Below are positions 19,144 through 27,269 of a stretch of 64,000 nt of DNA, in pieces. The notes beneath the pieces were generated by a model, which made no database searches, was not told the origin of the DNA, and worked only from the letters and a program-made list of their open reading frames with translations. The stretch covers positions 558,001-622,000 of the forward strand of contig JAVKEJ010000032.1 in the NCBI GenBank assembly GCA_040221475.1, in the 5' to 3' direction. This stretch comes from WLXB01 sp040221475. Its GTDB lineage: Bacteria; Pseudomonadota; Alphaproteobacteria; Rhodospirillales; Rhodospirillaceae. The first letter of the stretch is position 1, and each line of letters starts with the position of its first letter. The translations under genes and the position numbers were made by a program.

Positions 19144-20217
19144 ATGACCACAGCAAAAGAACGCCCCAGTGGCCCCGGATTGATATTTGGACCCGGCCCG
19201 CAAGGATGGTGGGATTCTGAACGCGTCTCTTGCCCAAAGGTCATGCGCGGCGAGGATGGTGCTTGGCGCATGTGGTACTACGGACGCGACGAGACCTTTG
19301 ATCGTAAAATCGGTCTGCCGACGGGTCGTGTTGGCTTAGCCACCTCCAAGGATGGCCTTAACTGGGAGCGGATCAAAGGCCCTGGTGTTATGGGCTCCGT
19401 GCTCGATCCACACCCTGATTCAAGCCGATTTGATTCAGCCCATGTCGGCGTCAACGATGTCTACAAAGAAGGCGATCTGTATTGGATGTGGTACTTTGGC
19501 GGGGACCAGACCGTAAACAATGTGCGCGGCTTCGAAATGAAAGGCTTCCCGATGCGCTCGGGCGCAGCCATTTCCCGCGACGGTGTTCACTGGACACGCA
19601 TCGAAGGTCCTTACAACGGCGCCCTTCTCGACGCCGGTAAGCCCGGCGAATTCGATGTTTTTATGGCATCCTGGCCACAAATCGTAAAATGGGACGATGG
19701 CAGCTGGCGGCTTTATTATCACACTCTTGATCCAAGCCAGGGCTATGTGATGGCCTGGGCAGAGTCTGAAGATGGCCTGCGATTTGAAAAACGCGGACCT
19801 TTGTTAGGCGCTGGTCCAAAGGGGCGCTTTGATGATTACGGCCTCGCCACCCGCCACGTCATTAAAATCAAAGATCAATGGTGCCTGTTTTACGAAGGCT
19901 GCCAGGATGTCGGCACCGCACCTGAGGTTGATCGCCAGATTGGTCTGGCTGTCTCTGATGATGGATTAAACTGGGAACGTGTCGACGGGCCTCATGAGAA
20001 CAAGTCGATCATACCTCAGTCACCAAAAGGATCGGGGCTCTGGGATCACCGGCTGGGATGTCCTTGGGTGGTGCCCATGGACGATGGCAGTCTGCGTATG
20101 TACTACATCGGATCCAACGAGCGCGATGGCGAAGGTGGCGAGCTCGGCAGCGTGCATCAGATTGGCATGGCCGTCAGCGATGGCGACATTACTAAATGGG
20201 AGCGGTGGACCGCCTAA
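19144..20217 (+). CDS. Five-bladed beta-propeller protein, glycosidase-like (GH43/GH32 fold)
   Basis: A 357-residue protein with no signal peptide. Five repeated strands mark the blades of a GH43/GH32-like propeller: GAWRMWYYG, DLYWMWYFGG, GSWRLYYHT, DQWCLFYEG and GSLRMYYIGS. Each is followed by a segment of the type SKDGLNWERI. Members include arabinanases, fructosidases and phosphorylases, but many such small proteins are uncharacterised and I cannot assign catalytic acids with confidence. A stop codon at 20215-20217 sits inside a 17-base direct repeat that recurs 27 bases on. It follows the alpha/beta-fold gene closely, suggesting joint function. Confidence 0.8.
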   Translation: MTTAKERPSGPGLIFGPGPQGWWDSERVSCPKVMRGEDGAWRMWYYGRDETFDRKIGLPTGRVGLATSKDGLNWERIKGPGVMGSVLDPHPDSSRFDSAHVGVNDVYKEGDLYWMWYFGGDQTVNNVRGFEMKGFPMRSGAAISRDGVHWTRIEGPYNGALLDAGKPGEFDVFMASWPQIVKWDDGSWRLYYHTLDPSQGYVMAWAESEDGLRFEKRGPLLGAGPKGRFDDYGLATRHVIKIKDQWCLFYEGCQDVGTAPEVDRQIGLAVSDDGLNWERVDGPHENKSIIPQSPKGSGLWDHRLGCPWVVPMDDGSLRMYYIGSNERDGEGGELGSVHQIGMAVSDGDITKWERWTA

Positions 20218-20243
20218 ACCAAACGAGAGCGGTGGACCGCCTA
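20200..20243. repeat. 17-base near-tandem duplication spanning two convergent stop codons
   Basis: The sequence GAGCGGTGGACCGCCTA occurs at 20200-20216 and again at 20227-20243. The first copy overlaps the stop of the propeller gene, the second contains the TAG stop of the convergent TPR gene. Each copy contains the small palindrome GCGGTGGACCGC. It probably arose by local duplication. Confidence 0.9.
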
Positions 20244-22079
20244 GAGGTTTCTGAGGTCTAAATCTGCGGCCTCGCCAGCCCAGGCATTGAGCAATAAATC
20301 TTCGGTGGCACTGGCAGCCACATCATCTCCCAAAGTTTTGTAGGTCTCTAAAAGACCATACAAGACGAGGCCATTGTTCGGGGCATTGATGAGGCTGGCT
20401 TTAAAGACCTGCACAGCATCATCGGTGCGGCCAGCCGCCATGTAGGCTGCGCCAAGAGACTGCCGCACCGGGTAATACCAGTAGGGTGGTTCCATATAGT
20501 TTACCGTATCCTGCAAGGAGACACCCGCTTCAAAGTGTTGGATCGCGGCGTTCAGATTCCCATCTGTTTGGGCGATACGGCCTAGGGCAACCTGTTGGGC
20601 TATGGAAAGCAACGTCGGCGCTGGCACACCGCCCCGAACGAGGGCTCTAAAATCAGCCTGTTCGTTAAGAGCCGCAATTTCATCCACCTCGTTCAGCGCG
20701 AGAGCTGAGTCTCCCGCACCGGCCAGAGACACCGCCCGGGTGTAGTGCCACATGGCTTTAACGTACGGTGATAATTCACCAGGGTCCGGCAACGCCATAA
20801 CTTGCTCATGACTGCCATACTGCGCATATGCAAATAGTGAAGACGCCTTAACCGGCTGAACCCAAGGAGCTGTGTTCACCATTTCAATCGGCAGTAACGC
20901 ATCAAGTTTATCTGCAAATGCCAGAGTCCGAGCGCGATCTCCGGCCATCTGCGCTGAAACAAGCACAAAGTGAATGTTGTGTGGGTAATACCCAAACTCA
21001 TACATGCCACCTTTTATCGCCTCAGGACGCTGAAAATAGGCTTCATCCACAGCGACGGCTTCTATGTTTGTCTCCAGCGAATCAAGATAGCGCCCAATGC
21101 GATAGTAAATATGCGACGGCATATGCACGATATGCCCAGCTCCGGGCATTAGACCGTGCATCTGATCTGCATAGGGTTCCGCCCGTTCTGGTGTCGTGGA
21201 CGCTTCAACCAGATGAATATACTGATGAATCGCGCCCGGATGTTTCGGGTTATAAGACAACACACCCTCAACCAGTTCGATAGCTGTGCCAACACGACCC
21301 GCCGACGTCCGCCCGTCGGCTTCCCAGTACTGCCAGGGCGATTCTGTCATAATGGCATCCGCCGTCAGCAGAGCAATTTCGTGATCTTCAGGGTATGCAG
21401 CCTGAACCTCAATCATGGCATCGGCAAACGCCGTATTAAAAGGGCCCGGGCGTTGCGCAGCTCGATCTCCATATCGCTGTTGCAGCGCGGCGATCAGCGC
21501 CTGCTCTCGCGGCGCGGCCTCGCTGGCTTTCTTCTCTGCACGCTGAGCCGCCTTTAAGGCTTGTGCGCCAGCTTCCGGCGACATAGCGGCGTTGATGTTG
21601 GGACCTAACGCATAAGCCTCACCCCAATCACACATGGCACACTCTGGGTCTAAGCTCTGCGCGGCCTGAAAAGAGCGCACTGCTTCTGCATGATTGAAGC
21701 CGGTGATAAATCGAAGCCCCTGATTGAAATAGGCTTGGGCTTTTTGAGACTCCGTTGTGACAGTAAAGGCAATCGTACCCAGATCAGAGTACAACGGCGG
21801 CAGCACCTCTTCATCCTCGGTCTCTTCTGCAGCGTATGCTTTACTCATAGCGGCAGCTTCAAAAGCTTGCTTGAGCAGTGAAGGTTGCTGCCCCCTTTGA
21901 CCGGCCGGACCACAAATCGACTGGGCGGTCCCAGCGGGGCTGAACAACTCCGCCATTTTATCCGCATCAATTGGGAGCGCTGTCTCTTTGCTGGACTGAA
22001 AAGCAAGGCCAGCAGTAATCACCCCAGCAAGAGTGATGACACTTACGAAGCTCAACATTATGAATTCAGTTTTCAGCAC
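20241..22079 (-). CDS. Secreted or membrane-anchored TPR-repeat protein
   Basis: A 612-residue protein with an N-terminal hydrophobic segment (about 8-28) that is either a signal peptide or an anchor. Helical repeats of TPR type are clear at about 110-160 (AYFNQGLRFITGFNHAEAVR, then SFQAAQSLDPECAMC) and near the C-terminus (RQSLGAAYMAAGRTDDAVQV, then FKASLINAPNN). Between them are further helical pairs with conserved histidines and tyrosines (HQYIHLVEAS, HMPSHIYYRIGRY). No enzymatic domain is recognised; TPR proteins usually scaffold protein complexes. The stop codon lies inside a duplicated segment shared with the convergent gene end. Confidence 0.85.
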   Translation of the reverse strand: MLKTEFIMLSFVSVITLAGVITAGLAFQSSKETALPIDADKMAELFSPAGTAQSICGPAGQRGQQPSLLKQAFEAAAMSKAYAAEETEDEEVLPPLYSDLGTIAFTVTTESQKAQAYFNQGLRFITGFNHAEAVRSFQAAQSLDPECAMCDWGEAYALGPNINAAMSPEAGAQALKAAQRAEKKASEAAPREQALIAALQQRYGDRAAQRPGPFNTAFADAMIEVQAAYPEDHEIALLTADAIMTESPWQYWEADGRTSAGRVGTAIELVEGVLSYNPKHPGAIHQYIHLVEASTTPERAEPYADQMHGLMPGAGHIVHMPSHIYYRIGRYLDSLETNIEAVAVDEAYFQRPEAIKGGMYEFGYYPHNIHFVLVSAQMAGDRARTLAFADKLDALLPIEMVNTAPWVQPVKASSLFAYAQYGSHEQVMALPDPGELSPYVKAMWHYTRAVSLAGAGDSALALNEVDEIAALNEQADFRALVRGGVPAPTLLSIAQQVALGRIAQTDGNLNAAIQHFEAGVSLQDTVNYMEPPYWYYPVRQSLGAAYMAAGRTDDAVQVFKASLINAPNNGLVLYGLLETYKTLGDDVAASATEDLLLNAWAGEAADLDLRNL

Positions 22080-22313
22080 AGAAACTCTCTTTTTCGAAAT
22101 TTAGCGCGGTAGCATTGCAATGCTAGGCCCCTAAAGCTGCATAAACATAGGCATTACAAGACGTTACACAATACGAAATGCCTTACACTTCCCGTTTAAT
22201 AATACCATGCCGGGCTATCCTTTAAGCTCCAAAGTTTTGCCTTAATTGCAGTGCATGTTAGTCAAGATCGAAACGTAGTCACTGCGTTAAGCCGTCATTC
22301 TAAGGAGATGAAG

Positions 22314-22694
22314 ATGAAATCCCGCAATGCACTTACACTCGCTGCTGTCGCCTTGTCAGCCGGATTATCAGCCGGATTGGCAACTGCACCGGCTCTCGCC
22401 GAGACAGAAGGTAAAACGCAACAATGCATCCCACTCCAGGCCATCGAACAAACCCCCGTCATCGACAACAAAACCATTTTGGTCGAAATGAAGGGCAATA
22501 AGTATAAGCGGATCGATCTGGTTAACCGCTGTAGCGGCTTGAAAATCGAGGGTGGCTTTAGTTACGCCACCTCAATAAATCAACTCTGCATTCAAGATAC
22601 CTTGCGTGTTTTGCGGTCCGGCGGCATTTGCATGATCGACCAGATCGTCGACATTACGGAAGAAGAGGCCCTCGCCTTGAAGGCGAAAGACTAA
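22314..22694 (+). CDS. Secreted DUF6491-like small protein
   Basis: A 126-residue exported protein. The ATG at 22314 follows AAGGAG with six bases between, which decides the start over the ATG at 22308 and upstream frames. A signal peptide ends at about ALA-ET (residue 30). The mature part resembles DUF6491: CIPLQAIEQTPVIDNKTILV, NKYKRIDLVNRC and FSYATSINQLCIQDTLRVL, with four to five conserved cysteines that could form disulfides. Function of this family is not known. The signal peptide contains a 12-base tandem duplication and the 3' end a 17-base direct repeat. Confidence 0.8.
   Translation: MKSRNALTLAAVALSAGLSAGLATAPALAETEGKTQQCIPLQAIEQTPVIDNKTILVEMKGNKYKRIDLVNRCSGLKIEGGFSYATSINQLCIQDTLRVLRSGGICMIDQIVDITEEEALALKAKD
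22356..22379 (+). repeat. 12-base tandem duplication within a signal peptide
   Basis: Two copies of the 12-base unit TCAGCCGGATTA/G lie back to back and encode a repeated Ser-Ala-Gly-Leu in the signal peptide of the DUF6491-like gene. The unit length keeps the reading frame. Confidence 0.85.
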
Positions 22695-22713
22695 GAGCCT
22701 TGAAGGCGAAAGA
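22674..22713. repeat. 17-base near-tandem duplication at a gene 3' end
   Basis: GCCTTGAAGGCGAAAGA occurs at 22674-22690 and 22697-22713. The first copy encodes the C-terminal residues of the DUF6491-like protein just before its TAA stop; the second lies in the 3' flank, 13 bases before the stop of the convergent cupin gene. The period is 23 bases. Confidence 0.9.
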
Positions 22714-22725
22714 TATCTTTGACTC

Positions 22726-23457
22726 TTAACGCTCGCGTGGACCGACGGTAAAGTAAAGCAACGCTGAATCTTTACACGTTAGTTCACGTCGAGGTGTGCC
22801 AGGGGGGTCAAAGCAGTAGCACCCTTCGCCGAAAACATTTCCATCTGAGCCGCTCACTTCTCCCTCAAGAATATAAAATTCTTCAAAACGGCAAAGCTTT
22901 TCCCCTTCTTGACCAGACGACCACCCCGGCTTAGCCCTTAACAACACCGAACCTTCATTGGTTGCCGGGTCTAGACTGAGCACAAACCGGTCAAAGGTGC
23001 CCTGGCTTTCCCAATCTTCATCGGGCAGTTCAGCGTGATACGCAACAATGCGGCGCGGTGGCGCTTCACTCACGTAATACGGCGACAGGCGCTCGGGTTC
23101 TTCAACAAAGTTAAAGTCTAACTCCCGCCCGACACGTGACAGAAACCAAGACTCCTCTGGCACCGCACTTTTAAAGCCATGCACGGTTTCCGGTGGGTGA
23201 AAGCAATAGGATTGGGGTGTCAGCCAAACCTGACTGTCAAAAGACATGCGCCCCTTCACAATCAGCAACTCTTCAGTGGTGTGATGGTAGTGAGCGGCGC
23301 CCGGCGGGTTCATCCCTTCTTCAGGCTGCAGGCGATTCAACGCTGTACGCTCTCCCGTTACCGGGTCGCGACTGAGAAGTTTAGAATAAATACCCGGCGG
23401 ACCAGGCTTCATCCACGGCATCGCATGGGTATCAAGAAATGGAACGGGGTCACGCAT
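22726..23457 (-). CDS. Bicupin protein
   Basis: A 243-residue cytoplasmic protein built of two cupin barrels. The first (about 35-110) has metal-ligand candidates H56, H58, E62 or E63 and H93 (AHYHHTTEELLIV, ETVHGF). The second (about 145-235: FEEFYILEGEVSGSDG, CYCFDPPG) has lost the histidines and may be structural. Such bicupins include dioxygenases, isomerases and aminohydrolases; no specific one can be claimed. A LysR-type regulator lies upstream on the same strand (about 165 bases), possibly controlling it. It converges with the DUF6491-like gene. Confidence 0.8.
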   Translation of the reverse strand: MRDPVPFLDTHAMPWMKPGPPGIYSKLLSRDPVTGERTALNRLQPEEGMNPPGAAHYHHTTEELLIVKGRMSFDSQVWLTPQSYCFHPPETVHGFKSAVPEESWFLSRVGRELDFNFVEEPERLSPYYVSEAPPRRIVAYHAELPDEDWESQGTFDRFVLSLDPATNEGSVLLRAKPGWSSGQEGEKLCRFEEFYILEGEVSGSDGNVFGEGCYCFDPPGTPRRELTCKDSALLYFTVGPRER

Positions 23458-23623
23458 GGCTCTAGGACTCTCTCATATTTTATTTTGGTCAGTGTGCCCA
23501 ACCCTGGGCACATCTCAAAGCAACATCGACGCCTTGGTCACGTTGTGAAATAGACACACCATGCGACTCCCAGACACTCATGCCGCCATAAGCGTCGGAT
23601 TGCATTAAACAGTTTCGACTGAT

Positions 23624-24466
23624 TTATGACGTGGCCAACGACCGCAACAAATCAAGGGCTTCGCCTACACCAGGGGCATTGATTTCAGTTGGATAGATAA
23701 GGTGTACCGGACGCAGAAAAATTGGCGCCGACTTGATGCGATAAAGCTTTTTGTTTGTTAAATGCGTTTGGACAGAAGTTTTGGTAAAATACCCTGCGCC
23801 GCCGAATTGTAGGATGTGCGTTAAGCCCACCGACCCCAAACTCACACGTAATTCCCGTGCCGAAGGCGCTGGATGCATGACCCCGTGCCAGACTTCGAAA
23901 TCAGGACCCCAGTCAACAGCCACATAATCTTTCGCTGCTGTACCTTTGTGTCGCGCATGCGTTGCGACAAGAATTAATTCTTCCTCAAGCAGCAATTCGA
24001 GATCAAATCCCGGACGTGCCTCTGGGCTATATAGAACAGCAAAATCCAATAGCCCCTCGGACAACTGGCGCATCAAAGCGTCGGGGCTACCGACTTCTGC
24101 CCGTATGGCCACGTCAGGCAGTTTTAAACGCACCTCGCCCATCCATTGTTGCAGGATGCGTTCCCACAAACCGTATTGACCGCCCACAGAAATAACCGCG
24201 CGCGTTTCTGGCGACAACGCAACATCGTGGCGGGCCTGTTGCAAAACATGCAACAGCTTGGCGGCATGGGGTTGGAACCTGCGCCCCGCAGTGGTTAGCA
24301 CAACACCAGATTTGCGGCGGATAAACAGTTCCTGGCCAAGGCGGTACTCAAGCTCTTTTATGCGGGCGCTGACCGTAGACTGGGTTACGTTCAAGACGTC
24401 GGCGGCACGCACGAAACTTCGGGTTTCGATAACCTCAACAAACGTCCTGATCTGCTCAAAGTCCAT
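23624..24466 (-). CDS. LysR-family transcriptional regulator
   Basis: A 280-residue LysR-type regulator. The winged helix-turn-helix spans about 1-60 (FEQIRTFVEVIETRSFVRAA, then STVSARIKELEYRLGQELF) and the effector-binding domain covers about 90-275. Family members bind small effectors and typically regulate themselves and a nearby operon. The nearest candidate target is the bicupin gene immediately downstream on the same strand; no divergent enzyme gene is next to it except the 33-residue micro-protein on the other strand. The effector cannot be predicted. Confidence 0.94.
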   Translation of the reverse strand: MDFEQIRTFVEVIETRSFVRAADVLNVTQSTVSARIKELEYRLGQELFIRRKSGVVLTTAGRRFQPHAAKLLHVLQQARHDVALSPETRAVISVGGQYGLWERILQQWMGEVRLKLPDVAIRAEVGSPDALMRQLSEGLLDFAVLYSPEARPGFDLELLLEEELILVATHARHKGTAAKDYVAVDWGPDFEVWHGVMHPAPSARELRVSLGSVGLTHILQFGGAGYFTKTSVQTHLTNKKLYRIKSAPIFLRPVHLIYPTEINAPGVGEALDLLRSLATS

Positions 24467-24613
24467 AAGTCTGACGCCGCCTGAATGCTACGCATGTATA
24501 TCGAATTTATCGATAATATCTATTCATTAAATTTGTTTGTTAGATGTTTCACGCACTCTTATTGTTCAATTGCTCGATGAATGGTTCATCGGGATTTTTC
24601 GGAGATAACCCTC

Positions 24614-24715
24614 ATGGGTGCCATCAAGAAACCAGCTTCAAAGCCATCAGCTCCTGCCGGCAAGGGTGCCAGCACAAGCAAGTCCTCTGCAAAACCTGCA
24701 TCAGGCAAGAAGTAA
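24614..24715 (+). CDS. 33-residue Lys/Ala/Ser/Pro-rich basic micro-protein
   Basis: A short frame from ATG at 24614 to TAA at 24713-24715 encodes 33 residues, of which nine are lysine and none acidic. The first part reads MGAIKKPASKPSAPAG and the end is SGKK. The composition resembles the low-complexity basic tails of histone H1-like or AlgP-type bacterial proteins, suggesting nucleic-acid binding (inference). A GGAGAT lies about ten bases upstream, and a strong Rho-independent terminator lies 125 bases downstream. It stands alone, divergent from the LysR gene. Codon choice (many AAG/AAA, GCC/GCA) fits a real gene, but its shortness leaves doubt. Confidence 0.55.
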   Translation: MGAIKKPASKPSAPAGKGASTSKSSAKPASGKK

Positions 24716-24840
24716 CATTAACAGATCACGCGATTGATTGCCTCCCCGGCTTTCTGGTCGCTTAAAGTCCTACAGTAAATTCGACACCCCTCGTTTTACC
24801 CAGGACAGATCTGTGACGCTACCAATAGACCGGTCCGACA

Positions 24841-24867
24841 GGCCCAAGCCTTCGGGCCGGTTTTTTT
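24841..24867 (+). terminator. Rho-independent terminator
   Basis: A GGCCC/GGGCC stem (24841-24845 with 24854-24858) closing a short loop is followed by GG and a run of seven T residues at 24861-24867. On the plus strand it would end the transcript of the 33-residue micro-protein gene. The wider flank contains an additional CCGG pairing that could extend the stem. Confidence 0.8.
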
Positions 24868-24924
24868 CGTGACCACTTTTTTTAGATACACTGTTTTTCA
24901 GACACACTGCGAATTTAACAAGGC

Positions 24925-25734
24925 TCACAGTCCTTGGGTGACTATCTCCAACTCGGTTGTCTCAAACTCTAGGCCAATGCCCGGGCCAAAATTCAATTTC
25001 ATTTTAAGAAGACCGCAATCCGGATCTGTCACCCAAATCTCCGTGCCGCTTAACATGCGGAAGTGATTGGCTGTGACCATCATACCATTGGCCAGAGTTA
25101 AGTCCTCCGTGCCCATGAATGTATACTCAGAGGTCACAAAGCCGCCAATCATGGTGCCTTGCCGCGCGCCACCCGCCCAGTACACGGAATGCGGCTGCTC
25201 CCCCGGCGCATCATAATCGTAATCGAGAAAGTTCAGGCCATCGCCAGAGTTGGGCCCGGTACCAATAGAGTCCGCCGCATCGAACGCCTCAACATATTCT
25301 GTTTTTGGGGTGCCTGTTGCACCTTCAAATCCAATATCCGTTGCCGTGACATGTGCCCCAAGGCCCTGCAAAACAACATAGGTGGACCCCAACACCCCAG
25401 CGCCCGCGACAGTGCTCATGAAAGCCTCTTTCACGTGATGGTCTGCGCCGACGCGAATCAGGGCGTGACGGGCTTCATCAAACGTATTGCTGGCCGCGAC
25501 GACATGGAGATATCGCTCCCCATTGTTATGCACATACATAGTCCAGCGCTCGACACCGCATGACGCATTATTTTTATTGGTGTCGACACATTCTGTTTTG
25601 CCGCGAATGATCTTAGCGAGACCTGAACCAACATTCTCAGCAGCGCCCGGCGCCGCGGCAGGTATTAAAACCAGCCCCGTGAACAGGAGCACTGTCATTA
25701 TGATTGCAGACTTCAACTCGGGAGAAAACTTCAT
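24925..25734 (-). CDS. Secreted protein of unknown function
   Basis: A 269-residue exported protein. The ATG at 25734 is preferred because AGGAG precedes it by seven bases; two in-frame GTG codons lie just upstream. A hydrophobic signal peptide (about 10-32) ends near APGAAE. The mature chain has a cysteine pair in the N-terminal part (TECVDTNKNNASCGVERW) and a C-terminal segment MLSGTEIWVTDPDCGLLKMKL-like near residue 240 (not quoted in full here) that recalls beta-barrel DUF3108-type proteins, but I do not assign a family. It is followed downstream by the micro-protein terminator on the other strand. Function unknown. Confidence 0.75.
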   Translation of the reverse strand: MKFSPELKSAIIMTVLLFTGLVLIPAAAPGAAENVGSGLAKIIRGKTECVDTNKNNASCGVERWTMYVHNNGERYLHVVAASNTFDEARHALIRVGADHHVKEAFMSTVAGAGVLGSTYVVLQGLGAHVTATDIGFEGATGTPKTEYVEAFDAADSIGTGPNSGDGLNFLDYDYDAPGEQPHSVYWAGGARQGTMIGGFVTSEYTFMGTEDLTLANGMMVTANHFRMLSGTEIWVTDPDCGLLKMKLNFGPGIGLEFETTELEIVTQGL

Positions 25735-25791
25735 CACCACACTCCTTTAATCACTACTATGAAGTGTAGCGCAGCTATGAAAAAGCCAGGC

Positions 25792-25819
25792 AAGAAAAAG
25801 CCCGGCACATGGCCGGGCT
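25792..25819 (-). terminator. Rho-independent terminator of the cupin-fold gene
   Basis: A perfect 8-base stem AGCCCGGC (25799-25806) with GCCGGGCT (25812-25819) and a five-base loop. Read on the minus strand the stem runs into a U-rich tract (CTTTTTCTT). It sits 34 bases beyond the stop of the cupin-fold gene at 25853. Confidence 0.85.
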
Positions 25820-25852
25820 ATTCCTAAAAATAAATTTTGATGGGTCTGTTAT

Positions 25853-26791
25853 CTACGGCCAATGGCTACCATCAGGATTAATTACCTGCGCCGTGTCCGC
25901 CGTCATCGGATCCACGTGATCATGTGGATGCTCAAAGTCATGTGGCACGTGGTTATGGTCCTGGGTCAAAATCCATTTGTACATGGCCGGTTTTTGACGC
26001 GCCAAACGGGCGGCAGCGCGCTCGGCATTTTCCTGTGGAGAAGAATACGGATCATGGTGGAAATGGTTGTGTAAATCCCCGTCCGTTCGGCCAATCGCCA
26101 GAATGCCATGCTCGGACGCAAAGCAGCCGTGATTGATATAGGCGGGACGCCAGAAGTAGCCCCCGGTGGGTAGATTACCGAACTGCATCATCCAAGACGT
26201 TCCCCAGATATGGTAAGCTTCTTCAGCACAGTCGTGGTAGCTGATGTTATCCTGCCAAAAGCCCGGCACCATGCAATATAAGAAGGTCATGCCATGAGTC
26301 TTCTCGTCATAGTGCAACATCTTCAGCAAGCAGCCGGGCGCCGTGGCCGGAAACAACGCATTCCCCGACCAGTCTAAGCCATCATAAGAATTGACGCTGG
26401 CGAAGTGTGTTTCATCGCAGTCATCATGATTGGCGTCAGACTCTTGAAAGCTGGGCTGACCATAGTTGTAAAAGATTAAGCACAGCGCGCCCTGTTCAGA
26501 CGACATTGCGGGCATCGCTTTGCCAGCCGGAACAAAAAGGTAATGCCCTTTCACACAAAGCTGGTCGCCGTACTTCAGCGAACCTTCCTGAATAAAAATT
26601 TCCATTTCGTTGTAGCAGAAACCGGGCGGTTGCTTGAAACCAGCATCGTATTGCACCGTCATGGTCACAGCGCCGTTATCAGTATCCATGCTCAGGGTTT
26701 TGTATTGCATCCCATTCGGCATGCCAGACATGGTCATCTTCTTGAAGCCGACGTCACGATCTACAAAAGGTTCAATATGTGGGCGAGCCAT
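25853..26791 (-). CDS. Large cupin-fold protein (probable bicupin)
   Basis: A 312-residue cytoplasmic protein. Two cupin-like halves are visible: residues about 45-115 (YNEMEIFIQEGSLKYGD, KGHYLFVPAG) and about 165-245 (CAEEAYHIWG, TGGYFWRPAYINHG). The C-terminal 70 residues are very rich in His and Asp (HNHFHHDPYSS, HVPHDFEHPHDHVD), suggesting metal binding. An AAGGAG lies seven bases before the ATG, so the start is secure. No characterised member is recognised; enzymatic activity such as dioxygenase or isomerase is possible. A strong terminator follows. A 92-residue gene lies 90 bases upstream on the same strand. Confidence 0.75.
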   Translation of the reverse strand: MARPHIEPFVDRDVGFKKMTMSGMPNGMQYKTLSMDTDNGAVTMTVQYDAGFKQPPGFCYNEMEIFIQEGSLKYGDQLCVKGHYLFVPAGKAMPAMSSEQGALCLIFYNYGQPSFQESDANHDDCDETHFASVNSYDGLDWSGNALFPATAPGCLLKMLHYDEKTHGMTFLYCMVPGFWQDNISYHDCAEEAYHIWGTSWMMQFGNLPTGGYFWRPAYINHGCFASEHGILAIGRTDGDLHNHFHHDPYSSPQENAERAAARLARQKPAMYKWILTQDHNHVPHDFEHPHDHVDPMTADTAQVINPDGSHWP

Positions 26792-26881
26792 AGTGCGTCT
26801 CCTTAAAGTGTAGCGCCGGTTCCGAAAATCGTTTTCAGGCGGCAGCGTATCAAACTATTACCAATCGAATGACAGTCGTTT

Positions 26882-27160
26882 CTAGTAAATGACCTGGAGC
26901 GGGCGACCGTCGCGGGGGCGAATTTCCTCTTTGGGAATCACGCGGCGATTTTCCGCGTGCCAGTGAAAGCCGCGTGTTTGAACACGGTGCAGAAAATCAG
27001 CGACCCATTTTTCGCGCTCAGCGGTCAAATCTTCCATCTCTTTGACGATGGTTTCGTAACGCGCAATTTGCTCTTGCAGTTCTTCTGCGAACCACGCTTT
27101 TTCATCAGCCGTCATCTCTGGCCGAAGATTGCCTTTACCTGTCAGGCTTCCAAGTGTCAC
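26882..27160 (-). CDS. Small coiled-coil hypothetical protein
   Basis: A 92-residue protein with a charged helical stretch (about 18-58: AWFAEELQEQIARYETIVK, EMEDLTAEREKWVADFL) that could form a coiled coil, and a basic, proline-containing tail. No known domain is recognised. The GTG at 27160 is chosen because an AAGGAGG sequence precedes it with six to seven bases spacing. It lies upstream of the cupin-fold gene on the same strand and could be its operon partner. The strong ribosome-binding site makes it a likely real gene. Confidence 0.7.
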   Translation of the reverse strand: MTLGSLTGKGNLRPEMTADEKAWFAEELQEQIARYETIVKEMEDLTAEREKWVADFLHRVQTRGFHWHAENRRVIPKEEIRPRDGRPLQVIY

Positions 27161-27269
27161 AGCGTTCCTCCTTCTTTAACTCTCTCTCTATTCATAGCAA
27201 GATTATCTGCACGAATTCCATGGCTTGGAAATATTTTTTCCGGTTTCTAAAAACTTTCACGCAAACCCT

